A DNA stretch of 64,000 nt from Ligustrum vulgare. Taxonomy: Eukaryota; Streptophyta; Magnoliopsida; Lamiales; Oleaceae. Where the stretch lies: positions 22,264,139 to 22,328,138 of the forward strand of contig OY743168.1 of the NCBI GenBank assembly GCA_963555705.1, given 5' to 3'. Of the stretch, positions 34,952-46,660 are shown piece by piece. The position numbers were made by a program, and so were the translations under genes. A model generated the notes under the pieces. That model ran no database searches, was not told the DNA's origin, and worked only from the letters and a program-made list of their open reading frames with translations. Positions within the stretch are counted from its first letter, which is position 1, and each line of letters starts with the position of its first letter.

Positions 34952-36282
34952 GTTGTGTCTATTCCTTTAACTTGAAATAAATGTATGAGAAATTGTAAAA
35001 TAATAAATGGCAACAAAAAACTTCACTTTATAATTACACTTTTTCTAAAATTTACTATTTTAAAACTCATTTGAAAAAAAAAAAAAAAAAAAAAAGGAAG
35101 AAGTGGCTCAAACATAGGCTAAATGTTCGATTATATTGCAACAATTATTGAGGAAGAAAATTTGGTGGTATTTTCAATTGCACATTCTTCCATAAAATAA
35201 ATTACACATATAAAAAAAAAAAAAAAAAAAAAATCTTTATTTTTTAAAAACACATTATTTAAAAAAAAAATCATTTCAAGCAAAAAAATCATTTAAGTGG
35301 AGCTATCATGGGCTTAATTTCAATACCAATTGTCTTTGGTAAGCTTCTCAAGATTCACAAGCAACCATAAGGTTTACGCAAGGTAACGTCTACTCTTTCA
35401 ATTTTTCTGTCAATTTGTAGGTGTGGGGCTTGTTAGTGACGTCTTGCCATAGGTGAATTTATCTTTCTTAAAAACAAACAACTTAATATTTTTGAAATAA
35501 AATATGTAACTTGAAAAATATGTGTAATTAAAAAACGATTTTTTTTCTTTATAAGCAAGTTATCAAACATGGGCTAATTAATTTTTGTTGGAAATGTTCC
35601 ACTTGAGTGCCAAACTTTTGAATTTTTAAAGCCGAGCTGCAAACATGTGTGAATTTTATGACAGATCACATGTTAATTTGATTCTTAAATGAGAATTTTT
35701 TTGCTTATTATTATTACATTAAAAGAGCCATTCTATGTTTATTCGGTTTTAGGCTTTGAATTGATGAAATTAAAATTAACATTTTAATCGAAGTTAAAAT
35801 TAATTATTAATTAGATTCATAATTTTTCAATCACATATTCTATTTTATTTTATCAAAATTTACTAAAGTTTTAATTTTAAACCACATCAAACTGGGGCTT
35901 AATTGTGAAAAATAAAAAATAAAAATAATCATAAATTAGCGGGAAACCTCCTACCCGCAAAGCCCTAGCCAGTTCATGTCAAATGCTGAAAATCTTCATT
36001 AAAAATTTATTTTTCTTCTCGAGCACACTTTTTTACACCTCCGTGAATGGAATTTATTGATAAAATTTTATGCTAATTGTGGTACTGGGCCACTGGTGTT
36101 TCCTCCATTGGCTATCCGTTTTGACCACGAACTCGAGAATCCAAAGATTCCAAACTATGCGATGGCGGGAGGCTACTCGGGTGAAAATTTGTTGAAAGTG
36201 CAACATAATTTCTCCGGGAATTTGCTGAAATTGTGGATGGGACCATGGGGCGGGCATTACCCAAAATCATTAGGGTTGGATT
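34452..36282. other. AT-rich intergenic DNA
   Basis: Poly-A/T runs and simple repeats. A further decayed CTGTTTGG-type MITE may lie at about 35430-35585 (ends ATCAAACATGGGCTAA). At 36054-36282 a less AT-rich block has short frames on both strands (minus: SANSRRNYVALSTNFHPSSL), possibly a gene fragment; not recognised. Confidence 0.4.
34894..34947. repeat. (TC)n microsatellite
   Basis: About 27 uninterrupted TC dinucleotides. Confidence 0.97.
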
Positions 36283-37010
36283 CGTTTTCACTTTATTTTG
36301 CGACGTAAAATATATCCGTAAGCAGTGTTCTAAAAAACGTGATGCGTGATGAAGATTGGAACTCAAGAGTCAAGCTTTTGAAGCTTAATCGAGAATATGC
36401 GTTAAAAAACGTTTTTTAATTTTTTTTTTTTTAAATAATTTTAATCAATCTAAACCATTAAATAATTGAAATAATGCGTACCAAACACATCTAAAATTAT
36501 AAATATTGCATTTTACTTGATAATAATTTGATTAATTTCTACTACTAATCTACTATTAAATATTCATATTACTATACAACTTTTAAGTTTTCAATTAGGC
36601 AAAAAACTAGACAAATCCTACATAATTAATAAATCATATATACATACATACAGAGCAAAAAAAAGTCAAATAATTCCTAATTCCCAAAGCTCACGGTCAA
36701 GCTCACCGGACTTCACCTTCCTTCGTCACCGAGCTCTTCCTATCCACAACCACACATTCACCAGCTTCCTCCTATCCATAGCCCACACTCAGCCTCCACC
36801 TATCCACAGCCACCTCCCCCCACCAATCCACCCACAATCCTCGCAACTCATGGGAAATCCACAAAATCCTCCCAACCCAATTTCAATCCCCAAATCAATT
36901 CTCAATTTACTCAAAACTAAAAAGAAATCTCGTCTATGCCCAACCTTCAAAGTTCAACCGAAACTCCACTCATCGTCCTCCACCAACACCAACACAGCAG
37001 CCACCAAACC

Positions 37011-37320
37011 ATGGCGGAGAAGTGCAGTCACCACGAGCAGGCGAAAGAAGATCATCCGGCAGTGCTGAAGAAGATCATCCGGCGGTGCTGTGCAGCATCC
37101 ATATCTGTGTCTTCATCACTCCTAATTGAATCCTAATCCTCCTCCCCGTCTGGGCAATCCTACAGCCAAAGAAACACCGGTTCATCCTTCAAGAAGCCAC
37201 CATCTTTTCACTCAACGCCTCCGCCCCCAATATCATCTCCACCACCGTCCAAGTGACCATCAATTCCCTCAACCCCAACTCCAAAATCGACATTTTTTAC
37301 CTACGACTACTACACATGTG
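37011..37320 (+). pseudogene. NHL (NDR1/HIN1-like, LEA_2) gene fragment inside the hAT element
   Basis: ATG at 37011 opens with MAEKCSHHEQAKEDHPAV and KKIIRRCCAA, a typical NHL N-terminus before the membrane segment. A frameshift follows inside the expected membrane helix. From about 37146 another frame reads VWAILQPKKHRFILQEAT and then SAPNIISTTVQVTINSLNPN and SKIDIFY, the start of the LEA_2 domain. It breaks off near 37310, where the family continues with YDRLDVYA-like residues. NHL proteins are membrane-anchored and linked to defence. Only about the first third to half is present, so it is non-functional. Confidence 0.75.
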
Positions 37321-37376
37321 TAGCGCCGTATAATAAATGGTATAATGGTCTAGCCTTCAGTTGAAACTTGAAAGCA

Positions 37377-37426
37377 ATCCCACATCGAAAGGTTAAGGGA
37401 AACTCACAGCACTATTCTCCTATAAA
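37377..37426 (+). promoter_or_regulatory. snRNA-type promoter motif (USE plus TATA)
   Basis: ATCCCACATCG (37377-37387) matches the plant snRNA upstream element RTCCCACATCG, and TATAAA starts at 37421, 33 bases later, the spacing typical of Pol II snRNA genes. No recognisable U1, U2, U4 or U5 start follows at about +30. Confidence 0.45.
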
Positions 37427-39198
37427 ATCATATGTGGTTTGAATGTTAGATTTTAAATTGGGCCACAGCTTTATTGGTTGAGGCCTGGGAGTATTTAATT
37501 TTGGGCTTTAACTTCGGATTTGTTAGGGCCTATTAATTGTACAAAATGGATGCAATTTTTTTTTTTTTTTGTTAAGCACGAGTTAGAGTGCATTAGCGCG
37601 AGTTTGCGCGCCTTTAGATGCTTTGACTGTCCGTTGACCACTTTTTTTGCTCTTTTCAAAGAAGCGTCGCGTGAGGCCCATGCATCGTGCCCAGAGCGCA
37701 CGTAAGCGGCTCGTTTGCGCGCATTTTAGAACACTGTCCGTAAGTGTACGGATCGTGAAAAGTAATAAAGTGGATAAACGAGTTCAGATTATCATTTCCA
37801 TGTAGACTGCTTATTAAGTACCAAAATATTTTAGCTCATAACTCTATTTGAACAGACTAGAAGTTTGATGCTTTCAATTAAACCTAAGAAAATTAACTAA
37901 ATAAATAAATGCGAAATTGTTTTGTTTTTAAAAATGATTGTAAAGTAGTTGGGATTTACGATTTCACTTAACCAATTAAATTAAATTAACTCAAATTCCA
38001 CTTTTATTTCCTAAATATGCATTCAGTCGAATTCATCAATGTATATTGAAATTCCTCTATTGAGTTTAATAAATTCTACCTAAATAAGTCAAACATGTAT
38101 CTCTAACTAATGTCCGAATATTCCTTATCTAAATGTATAACACACAAGAATGCACACACGGCCGCAATAATAACAAAAGTATATCTCTATCTCTTATCCA
38201 ATTACAAAATTTATTACTTTAATCTAAGTTATTAACTCATATCTCGGATTATGAAAACAACTCATTAAATCATGAAATAGTGGTCAGTTAACTCATGCAT
38301 TAAACGCAATAATAAATCTATAAATGCAACGAATCATTAAAATAATGGAATATAGAATTAAAATAATTAACAATAGAGAATGGAAAGCTTGCACCAAGTA
38401 TCAATTCTCCACGTGATCTTCAACTCTTGCCCTTTTGCCATGCTAGAATCTCCCAATAATTTGAATGATAAAATATGAGTTTATGCTTATTCTTAGGTGA
38501 GGCAAAGGTCTATAATTCGTGCCTCACATATTCCTTATATAGGTACTGGAGAAACCAAGTGGAAAAGAAAAGAAAATCTGTTGAAAATCACGGTATCCCG
38601 AAACCCAGTCGAAAACCCGCGCGATCGCGCAGTTAAGCGTTTTAGTCTGGGGTTGAATTTTAATGTTGTCGCGTGATCGTGCAGTGTAAGGACGCGCAAT
38701 TGCATGGTTGTGGCTTCTGTGCAATTTTCAACTTTGAGATCCGTATAAGTAGCTCCCTGACTTTTAATTGCAGCTTCGATCCTCCACTTTCAATTGAAGC
38801 AATTTAGTCCTCATACTTTAAAATCTCCTCAATTAGCTCGTTCCAACTCTCAACTTCTTCAATTGAGCCTTCCAACTCTTAATTTCTTCCATTTAGCACC
38901 TTGTACGTTTCCCGATTGACATCATTAACTTCTAAATTGTTCAATTTAGCTCAAAATGACATCCAATTGTACAATATTTTCCTCAATTGCTTCATTCTCA
39001 TGATTTTGGGACATTTTCTGAAATATAAACAAGTAAACACAAATGAATTAAAATGACAATATTATATTCTAGTTTTTTTGGAAAGTTATATTATATTCTA
39101 GTTTTGAAAACGTGTTTGCTACATTTTTGAAATGGTCAATTTTTCCATTAGAATATCCTCCAATAATGGAGCTATAAAATACTCCATTGATGTGGGGC

Positions 39199-40295
39199 CA
39201 GAGACGGCCCTGAGGCCATGCGAGAGGTGCAACGAACAGGGCACCAAAATGAAAAATATATTAGGGAATATTATTTTTAAATTTTTTTTTAGTTTTTTTT
39301 TTAACAATTTTTTTTCTTTTTCTCCTAACACCACTGTTCCATTCCAACAATCCACTAAATTAAAACTATTCCCAGACTTAACTCTTGAGACTCCCCAATC
39401 CCCATCTTCCAAAATCTAAAACAAAACCCCCTTTCTCTTTCCCTTTGTAAATCACTAAATCAAATGATTCAAACCTCCCACACCCACCGTCCCACGAGAA
39501 GTTGAATTCATTGGATGATGATAATTTGAAAGCATATTGTGATCATCTTGATATTGTTCTAAAGCATGAAATGTTTTGTGATGTTGATGGTCAAGAATTG
39601 TTTCAAGAGCTAAAAATTTTGCGAAATCTTTTACCAAAAGAAAAAAATATATATAGCTTTTGACATACTGATTTATTTGAAAAGGTTGGACTGTTTTTCA
39701 AATACATTTATTGCTTACAGAATTTAACTGACAATACCTTTTACAATTGCATCTGCTGAAAGAATTTTTTTCAAAATTGAAGCATTTTAAATCTTACTTG
39801 CGATCAACTATGTTACAATAATGATTAAATGAACTTGCTTTGATATCTATTGATTATGATTTACTATAAAGTATTAATTACAAAAATTTCATTAGTGATT
39901 TTGCTTCAAAAAATGCAAGAAGAACTAATTTTAAATGATTTGTTGCATTTCAATGCATATTATATTGTTTGAGTTGTTTTCTTTCAGGTCAACTCATATT
40001 GACTATCAAAGATATTAGTGATTTGGATTATGCTTTCTTAAGAAAATATGAACTTTTGGATGTTTTGAAGGTTGTATAACGTATAAATTTAGTTTTTTAG
40101 TTGTACATTTTCTTTATGATATGAAAATGATATGTGAAAAATATTGAAAATGATATTTTTATTATGTGGCAGTTTTATGTACAATGAATTAATATAATAA
40201 TTTATTTTTTCTATATGCATATTTTATAATTAAAGAATTAAAGCACTTTTTTTTTATTTTCGCACATGGCACCTAAAAATACAGGACGGGAACTT
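39199..40295 (+). mobile_element. hAT transposon relic
   Basis: The left part CAGAGACGGCCCTGAGGCCATG and right part GGCACCTAAAAATACAGGAC fit the terminal sequence of a common plant hAT group (CAGGGCCGGCCCTGAG type), with one end eroded. TGTGGGGC before and TGTGGGGG after could be the old 8-bp duplication. The inside keeps the end of a transposase gene. Confidence 0.55.
39495..39940 (+). pseudogene. hAT transposase C-terminus (dimerisation domain) remnant
   Basis: Plus-strand reading gives LKAYCDHLDIVLKHEM and DVDGQELFQELKILRNLLP, then with stops and shifts the ASAERSFSKLK-like block (ISCxRIFFKIEAF region near 39750-39790) and a weak match to the ISIEND...DFASKNARR end. This is the hAT dimerisation region of ZMYM/TTF-type transposases. 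The catalytic core is absent. Confidence 0.55.
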
Positions 40296-40514
40296 TGTGG
40301 GGGGCATGCAAAGAATTATTGCTTATTCAAATGCTCAAGTGGAATTTGGATGTCCGGCCGAACATGGGTATTGGAAAGTGGATACTTTTTCTAATTTCCA
40401 AAGCAGAAAAACAGTCACATCACATGTCATTTTTTCGTGAGGTTGTTATCATTTTCGAACCATAAACGACTTTAGATGCTTTGAAAACAGGGGAAATTTC
40501 ACGTTGAAAACAGA

Positions 40515-40520
40515 TATAAA
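40515..40520 (+). promoter_or_regulatory. TATA box candidate of the NPF gene
   Basis: TATAAA lies 44 bases before the ATG at 40559, giving a very short leader if used. It lies about 220 bases after the hAT relic. Confidence 0.4.
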
Positions 40521-40558
40521 AACCAGATGAAGTTTTTATTGAGCTCCAGTCCAGAGAT

Positions 40559-43500
40559 ATGGCTAACCCGGTGTCTTCAGCTGCTGGAACCAACCTTTTG
40601 GATGTCGAAGCTCCACTCTTAAAAGACGTCGTCCACGGCTCTGTCGACTTCAGAGGTTGCCCAGTTACCCGATCCCGATCAGGATGTTGGAAGTCAGCTT
40701 TCTTCATCATAGGTACGATGCGAATTGTAATTCTACTCAATTTCACAGAGCAAAATAGGAATTTTTTGTGGCAATCAATTTGAATTTGAATTTGGGTGTC
40801 TAAGTGATTTATATCTCACAAAGTAATTGTTTGCCTTAGCTTTGCAACTTGAGATACAATACAATTGTAGTTTTCTTAATTGTTTGTTCTATTTATTAGG
40901 TGTTGAAGTGGCTGAGAGAAGTGCATACTATGGAATACTTTCAAATTTGATAAGCTATTTGACGGGTCCATTAGGGCAATCCACTGCAACAGCAGCTGCA
41001 AATGTGAATGTGTGGACTGGGACGGCCATGCTTACGCCACTTCTGGGTGCTTTTGTGGCCGACTCTTTTCTCGGTCGATACTCGACCATTATTATTGCCA
41101 CTGGGCTCTATATCCTGGTCAGTTCAAAACTTTTTACACCAAAATTATCATAATTATTCGCTGATATGCGTTTTCTATTTCCAGCTTTTAAATTATTTGT
41201 AATGGTAGATAGATGTATGCAAGATATTCCGGTCGAATTAATGTCAAGCTATATAGCTGTTCAGTAAAATTTGTTTATATATTTTGTTTATAAACGATCA
41301 GATCTCATTGGATAGTTTTTTGAAAAGTTAAATAAATAATATTTATAAATAATCGTGTTTATAGACGGTTTACCAAACAGAAAGTAATTATGCCAGGTTA
41401 AGTTGCATAATTCATAATTCTGATCTTGTCATCAGACATTTGCACTTATCCAGTAGATGTCCACTTCTTGTTTCGTACTCATGAAAATTTATCTGTTTGA
41501 GTAAAACTATAAGGGTTGAAATTGATTTGTGAAGGTTATCGCATTATACCCCTGTTTGAGCCCCATTTTTGGGCAAAATGAGTTTGTAATCGAGATTTTT
41601 TTGGGAACGTATGATTAAAAAGTAAGAAAATGTATTGGGTTTACGTGAAAAATAAAATTATTGGAAAAATATGTGGTTGAAAATATGTTCTGACTTTTTT
41701 TTATTGAATTGCAAGTTTTTTGGCACAATATTTTGCGTATCAATGTTTTTTTTAATAACTTCCTAGTTTTAAAACTTTTAAACTGCTAGTATTTGCATGT
41801 TTTGACGTAAATGCATTTACTTGGTTGAGCTTGTGATATTTGGTCTGTTAGTTGCTGGAGTTTTCTGAATGTTAAGATAAATTTGCGATACATTATGGGG
41901 TGACAGTGCTCATTCAAAATAGAAGTTTTGCTGAATCATTTTGGAAAATATGAATAATCATTACAGGGGCTAGAGAAAATGACATTTTTATCCCCATAAA
42001 AAAACTCTAGGAATTCATTTGTATTCTATTTGTCCTCAGTATAAATGTAACCGAGGACTTCAATTTCAGGATTGATTTTGATCAGTTCTGTCTCTCACTT
42101 CATTAACGCCAAGTGTTTTTTACTACGTAACATTCTTCAGGGAGATGCTTATCACTTTCTTTCTACTGTTGTGGTCTCAGGCACTTGGTGTTATGTCCAT
42201 ATCTGCTGCTGCTTATTCATTCAAATCTTCAAACTATCAAATTGATGTAGAAAATAACATAGCACGTTCTCCGCCACAGTTTCAAGTTATTTCCTTCTTC
42301 TTCTCATTGTATTTATTTGCACTAGCACAAGGCGGCCATAAACCTTGTCTTCAGGCTTTTGGAGCTGACCAGTTTGATGAGCAAAACCCAAAAGAATGTA
42401 AAGATAAAAGTTCCTTCTTCAATTGGTGGGGTTGTTTCATGAATATAGGTGTTATAGTGTCTCTCTATGTTTTGAACTACATTCAAGACAACTTCAGTTG
42501 GGGTCTTGGCTTTGGAATCCCATGCATTGTCATGTGTGTTGCCCTAATTATATTTCTTCTTGGAACTGCGACTTATCGATTTCGCTCACAGAGTGAAGAA
42601 AAAAGCCCGTTTGTGAGAATTGGTAACGTGTTTCTAAATGCGGCTAGAAATTGGCGAACTACCACAGCAGAAATATCTAAGGAAGAGGATGCTCAGGGAA
42701 TTCTGCCTTACCAAGGCTCTCGACAGTTCAAGTGAGTCAACTATCATTTGTGTACGTATTTTAATATTTCGGAGGACAAAGAGATATGGCTTCTTTGGTA
42801 AAATTTATTATAATCACTTGGGTAGAATTCACCCTCAAAAGCTAGACATAGAGGGGGGGCTGAGGAGGATGCCGAAGAGGTTATAAGTTATAACCCTCAA
42901 ACTGAACACCCATATTTTTAATGTGGGACAAATCTCATACCTTACAATAGGAATTATGAGAGTTCCTATTGCTAAGAACTCTCATTTGTTTGTTGTGGCA
43001 TATTATCATTTAACTTGACATATATTAGGTCATCTTGTGGTATGCCACTAAACTGGATTGTGTTTCTTTTGTGAATATGACATTTTGTTTTTAGTAACTA
43101 TTTTTTTATGATCGTCCAAAAAGCATTATTTGAACAAATCTCGACCATATCCAATGAAAGTGCACTTTAGTGACTTGAGGTCAAGCTCACCCCTGGTTTG
43201 ATCACTAATATGCCCAGATGCAATACAATAAAAAAAACTTTCATTAGGCCACTATTCATGAATATATATATATATTGGTCTTCTCTATTCAACATCAACC
43301 TAATTCTTTTTCATATGGTACTTTTGGTTTGTGACAGATTTCTTAATAAAGCATTGCTTGCACCTGAGGGTTCTATGGAAGACAAGAAAGTCAGTAGCAT
43401 CATTGAGATTAAAGAGGCAAAGGCAGTTCTCAGGCTTGTTCCAATATGGACTACGTGTTTAGGATACGCCATTATATATTCACAATCTTCCACTTTTTTC

Positions 43501-44154
43501 ACCAAGCAAGGAGTTACAATGGATCGCCATATCACGGCTAGCCTGCAAATACCAGCTGCTTCATTTCAATCTTTTGTCAGCGTTGGCGTTGTTGTCTTCA
43601 TTCCAATCTATGATCGTATTGTGGTTCCAATTGCAAGATCCATAACTGGGAAACCCACCGGCATAACAATGCTTCAACGAATCGGAACTGGAATAGTTTT
43701 ATCTTTTATTTCCATGGTAATTGCAGCTTTAGTCGAGAGGGAACGTCTGAAAACTGCTGTAGAATATGGACTGGTGGATCTGCCAAATTCAACAGTGCCA
43801 ATGAGTGTGTGGTGGTTGCTACCTCAGTACTTGCTTTTCGGGATTGCAGATGTATTCACCTTGATCGGGCTCCAAGAATTCTTCTACGACCAGGTTCCAA
43901 ATGAACTCAGGAGTATTGGTCTTGCTCTATACCTCAGTATATTTGGCATAGGTAGCTTTTTGAGCAGCCTCCTTATCTCTGTGGTGGAGAAAGCCACCAG
44001 TGGGCCGGGTCAAGATGGTTGGTTTTCAGACAACCTTAATCGGGCTCATCTCGACTACTTCTATTGGGTATTGGCTGGGCTTAGTGCTGCTGCACTAGCT
44101 GCCTACTTGTACTTCGCAAAATTTTACATCTATAATCGAAGAAATAGTCCTTGA
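40559..44154 (+). CDS. NRT1/PTR family (NPF5-type) transporter, four exons, intact
   Basis: Exons 40559-40712, 40900-41117, 42181-42731 and 43338-44154 join in frame through GT-AG introns of 187, 1063 and 606 bp to a 579-residue protein, the normal NPF length. The proton-coupling motif is EVAER in helix 1 ([17 protein letters not shown]). Other family marks are [59 protein letters not shown] [14 protein letters not shown], and [25 protein letters not shown], followed by the last helices. NPF proteins are plasma- or vacuolar-membrane symporters for nitrate, peptides or hormones; the substrate cannot be told here. It most resembles the NPF5.10 group. No stop or frameshift is seen. Confidence 0.95.
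41118..42180 (+). other. Intron 2 of the NPF gene
   Basis: 1063 bp, AT-rich, no gene. The stretch 41270-41400 (TTTATAAACGATCAGATC ... GTTTACCAAACAG) may be a decayed MITE. Confidence 0.6.
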
Positions 44155-44200
44155 AGTCGTATAGAAACACGACTACGGTATTAGAACAGCAATATTGTGC

Positions 44201-44206
44201 AATAAA
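44201..44206 (+). promoter_or_regulatory. Polyadenylation signal of the NPF gene
   Basis: AATAAA 47 bases after the stop codon; a T-rich zone follows at 44270-44300. Confidence 0.5.
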
Positions 44207-44427
44207 CTGACTTGTGTGCGTATCTCAAGGAGTTGTAAATAAGCAATGTTGCTTGTTTGTGTGTATAGTAATATATTATATATTATTTTATTTTTTTTAT
44301 GTAAAATAAGCAAAATGTAAACAGTGCAAATTGATTATAGAGGCTTATAGCACTAATCAGGAGTGAGATCACACGTTTCGAGTTATTTCGTCTTTGATGA
44401 ACTAGTTTTGAACCTGTTTAAAAAGAG

Positions 44428-44564
44428 TAATTATAGGAAGATATTTTTAAGTGACATTGACATACATTGAGTGATGAAAATGAAAGTAGTGAGATAGTTA
44501 TTTACACCACTCAATGTAATTGCGACATGTCACAATGTCATTTAAAAATGTCTCCCTATAATTA
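44428..44564. mobile_element. Foldback MITE
   Basis: TAATTATAGGAAGATATTTT at the left pairs with AAAATGTCTCCCTATAATTA at the right, with about 45-50 bases of imperfect inverted repeat and a short centre; 137 bp in all. Flanking DNA on both sides carries a diverged direct repeat (ACTAATCAGGAGTGAGATCA near 44353, ACTAATCAGTAGTGAGATCA near 44619). Confidence 0.7.
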
Positions 44565-44973
44565 TTGTTCGTCTAAAAATCAAATATTGTAACTTATTAA
44601 AGCACGATCTTAAGAAAGAACTAATCAGTAGTGAGATCACACATTTAGATGACGTTGTTAATGGCTCCATGCTAGGCTTTAAATGTTAAAACGTCATGAC
44701 TCATTCGTTCCAGAACTAGTGGTTGAATACTTTCATCCTAGAAGAGAGGATTTAAATAAATATATAACTTAATCCTTGGATAGTGCTACGTACTGTATAA
44801 TTCAGTTTTTTTGCCAATTTCGAGGTAAGATAAATGGATAAAAATTGAAGAGAGAAAAGATGTATGATTAAAAAGTGACTTGAAAAATTGTATAGATTAT
44901 AAATTAATTTATAAACCTTAATCATTACACTATCTGAACACTGGGTGAAACGTTTCTCAACTGTCGCTGAACT

Positions 44974-45948
44974 AGGGATGGACGTGGTTCGGTTTGATTC
45001 TGGTTCTAGAAGAACCAAACCAAACCAAAACAAAAATTGATGGTTTTTTACTAATAGAACCAATTGGTTTTTTTAAAAATATGGAACCAAATCGCTCGGT
45101 TCTGGTTTGGTCTTGTTTGGTTTTGAGACCATTACTTGAATTTTTAAATAATAAATGCAAATTAAAACTTATTTATATCTACTTCTTCATTAGAATCCAT
45201 CTACATCAATACTAAATAGAAAATGAAATTTTTAATTAAAAAAATAAAAATTTAGAAAAAGTAACATGTTATTCCAAGTCAAAGAAGAAGAAACTCGTCT
45301 AAAGGAAGCTCGCCGACCCTTTGAAACTTGGAGAAACGAACATAAAGACCGTTTAAACTTATAATTACATGTTACAATGAAGTTCTGAGTCTCATTCTAC
45401 CGTTGTGTCGTGTGAAATAGGGATGTATTTGCAACTTGAGTTATGGTTATCTCTTGAAAATTGACGAATTGAGTCGAGATTTATATATTCATAAATTTTA
45501 AAAAATAAACATCTATGCCGTCGATGGTGACTAAGGAGTGCAACGATTGCTGTGTTATACGAGTACAAGTAAAGTCGTGTGAATGCGTGTCTATAATTGG
45601 AAAAAAAATGAATTAGAATTAGATTTAGATTTATGATTTAAAATCTTTGTTTAATAGGAAATGAAATAAAATATATGGCAAATAATATTTTTGTACATTT
45701 CGCATATATAATTTCAGAATTGAATATTTTGGTGAGATGAATATCCACTAATTTGTATATATATAAAATTAAGTTTGATTCTTGGTTCTAGTTCTGAAAA
45801 GAGAATCTGAACCAGAACCGAAATCAAATGATTCTTGATTTAATAATCAAATCATTATTTTTTTTTTTATGTAGAACCGAACAAAATCGTTTGGTTCGAT
45901 TTGATTTTAATTTGATCAGATCTGATTCGATTATTTTGTCCACCCTTA
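44974..45948. mobile_element. 975-bp non-autonomous element with 9-bp target duplication (MULE-like?)
   Basis: CGCTGAACT (44965-44973) and CGCTGATCT (45949-45957) flank the segment, differing at one base. Its ends are AGGGATGGAC and GTCCACCCTTA, a short imperfect inverted repeat, with GGTTCGGTTTG/AATCGTTTGGTTCG-type strings inside each end. A 9-bp duplication suggests Mutator-like, but the short ends leave the class open. No coding region. Confidence 0.5.
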
Positions 45949-46153
45949 CGCTGATCTATCACAAAATGTATATGCTACAGCTACTTCTCCATTTGAAAAC
46001 TTGACGAACGTGATAATGTGGCTGATGGAATGTCAACGTGGCGTGATTTAGAAGTTAGATTTGTCATATCAACAAATTCACTAGCGACATGGCATAAATT
46101 GCATTTTAAAAGGTGACTATTATATCTAACCTAACTATATATATATATATATA

Positions 46154-46183
46154 CTAGTAGGAAAGACACGTGCGAAGCACGTG
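46154..46183 (-). other. Helitron 3' terminus (hairpin plus CTAG)
   Basis: Minus-strand CACGTGCTTCGCACGTG (46183-46167) forms a 7-bp stem with a 3-base loop; 13 bases later the element ends CTAG, next to T. This is the classic rolling-circle terminator layout, and insertion next to T in a TATATA run is as expected. Confidence 0.88.
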
Positions 46184-46299
46184 ATGTGTTTTATTTGTGT
46201 GAATTCGCGTGGAATAGAAAGTTGAGTGAATGTGATATGGGGAAAAAAAAATAGTGTAAAGATTTATAGAATTTGTATGAAAGCTGTATGAAATATTTA

Positions 46300-46660
46300 T
46301 TTATAGATAAGTGGATGGTTGGTAACATCAACTAATGTGAATAATTGTGGCAATGAGATAACCTGTGAATCATTTACAATTTATTTGAAAAGAAAATTGA
46401 AACTCAGTAGATGAGATAGAAGCAGAAGAAAATGAGATGATCAGTTGATAAGGTTTTCTGTTGAAGGGAAATGAATGCAGTACAAAAAAATTCCATGAAA
46501 TAAAGTTATAGATAAGTGGATGGTTTAACCTGTGAATCATTTACAATTCGTTTGAAAATAAAATTGAAACCTAGTAGATGAGATAGAAGCAGTAGAAAAT
46601 GAGAAGATCAGCTCATAAGGTTTTCTGTTAAAGGAAAATGAATACAGTACCTATACACAT
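46300..46660. repeat. Tandem duplication, about 167-bp offset, near the Helitron 3' end
   Basis: ACCTGTGAATCATTTACAAT occurs at 46361 and 46528, and the following 110 bases (TAGATGAGATAGAAGCAG ...) are repeated with about 10 percent difference. Confidence 0.8.

Larger units (their letters stand above)
36323..37736. mobile_element. hAT-type transposon (1.4 kb) carrying a host gene fragment
   Basis: Inverted ends CAGTGTTCTAAAA (36323) and TTTTAGAACACTG (ends 37736) are flanked by a perfect 8-bp duplication TCCGTAAG (36315-36322 and 37737-37744), the hallmark of hAT elements. No transposase is encoded. The middle is much less AT-rich and contains the 5' part of an NHL/LEA_2 gene plus an snRNA-like promoter motif. 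It therefore resembles a gene-capturing non-autonomous hAT element. Confidence 0.88.
36283..39075 (-). repeat. Athila-type LTR relic, inverted, split by a hAT element
   Basis: Reverse-complemented, 37745-39070 follows the LTR at 6562-8076 from its 3' part (CCACTTTATTACTT, TAATCTGAACTC-like) to near its start (ATATCCC...GTAAACAAATATG-like). At 36283-36314 the LTR's terminal bases (TGTTCACTAATATCTCGCG-like) can still be matched on the far side of the inserted hAT element. CGATCGCG-type motifs persist at 38619-38700. It is much more diverged than the LTR pair at 6562 and 13672. No internal region flanks it, so it is a solo LTR or a truncated end. Confidence 0.7.

Noticed and set aside
37495..37705. 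Opposed short frames near the hAT right end
   Set aside because: They mirror each other across a T-run and GC-rich subterminal DNA of the hAT element; no domain.
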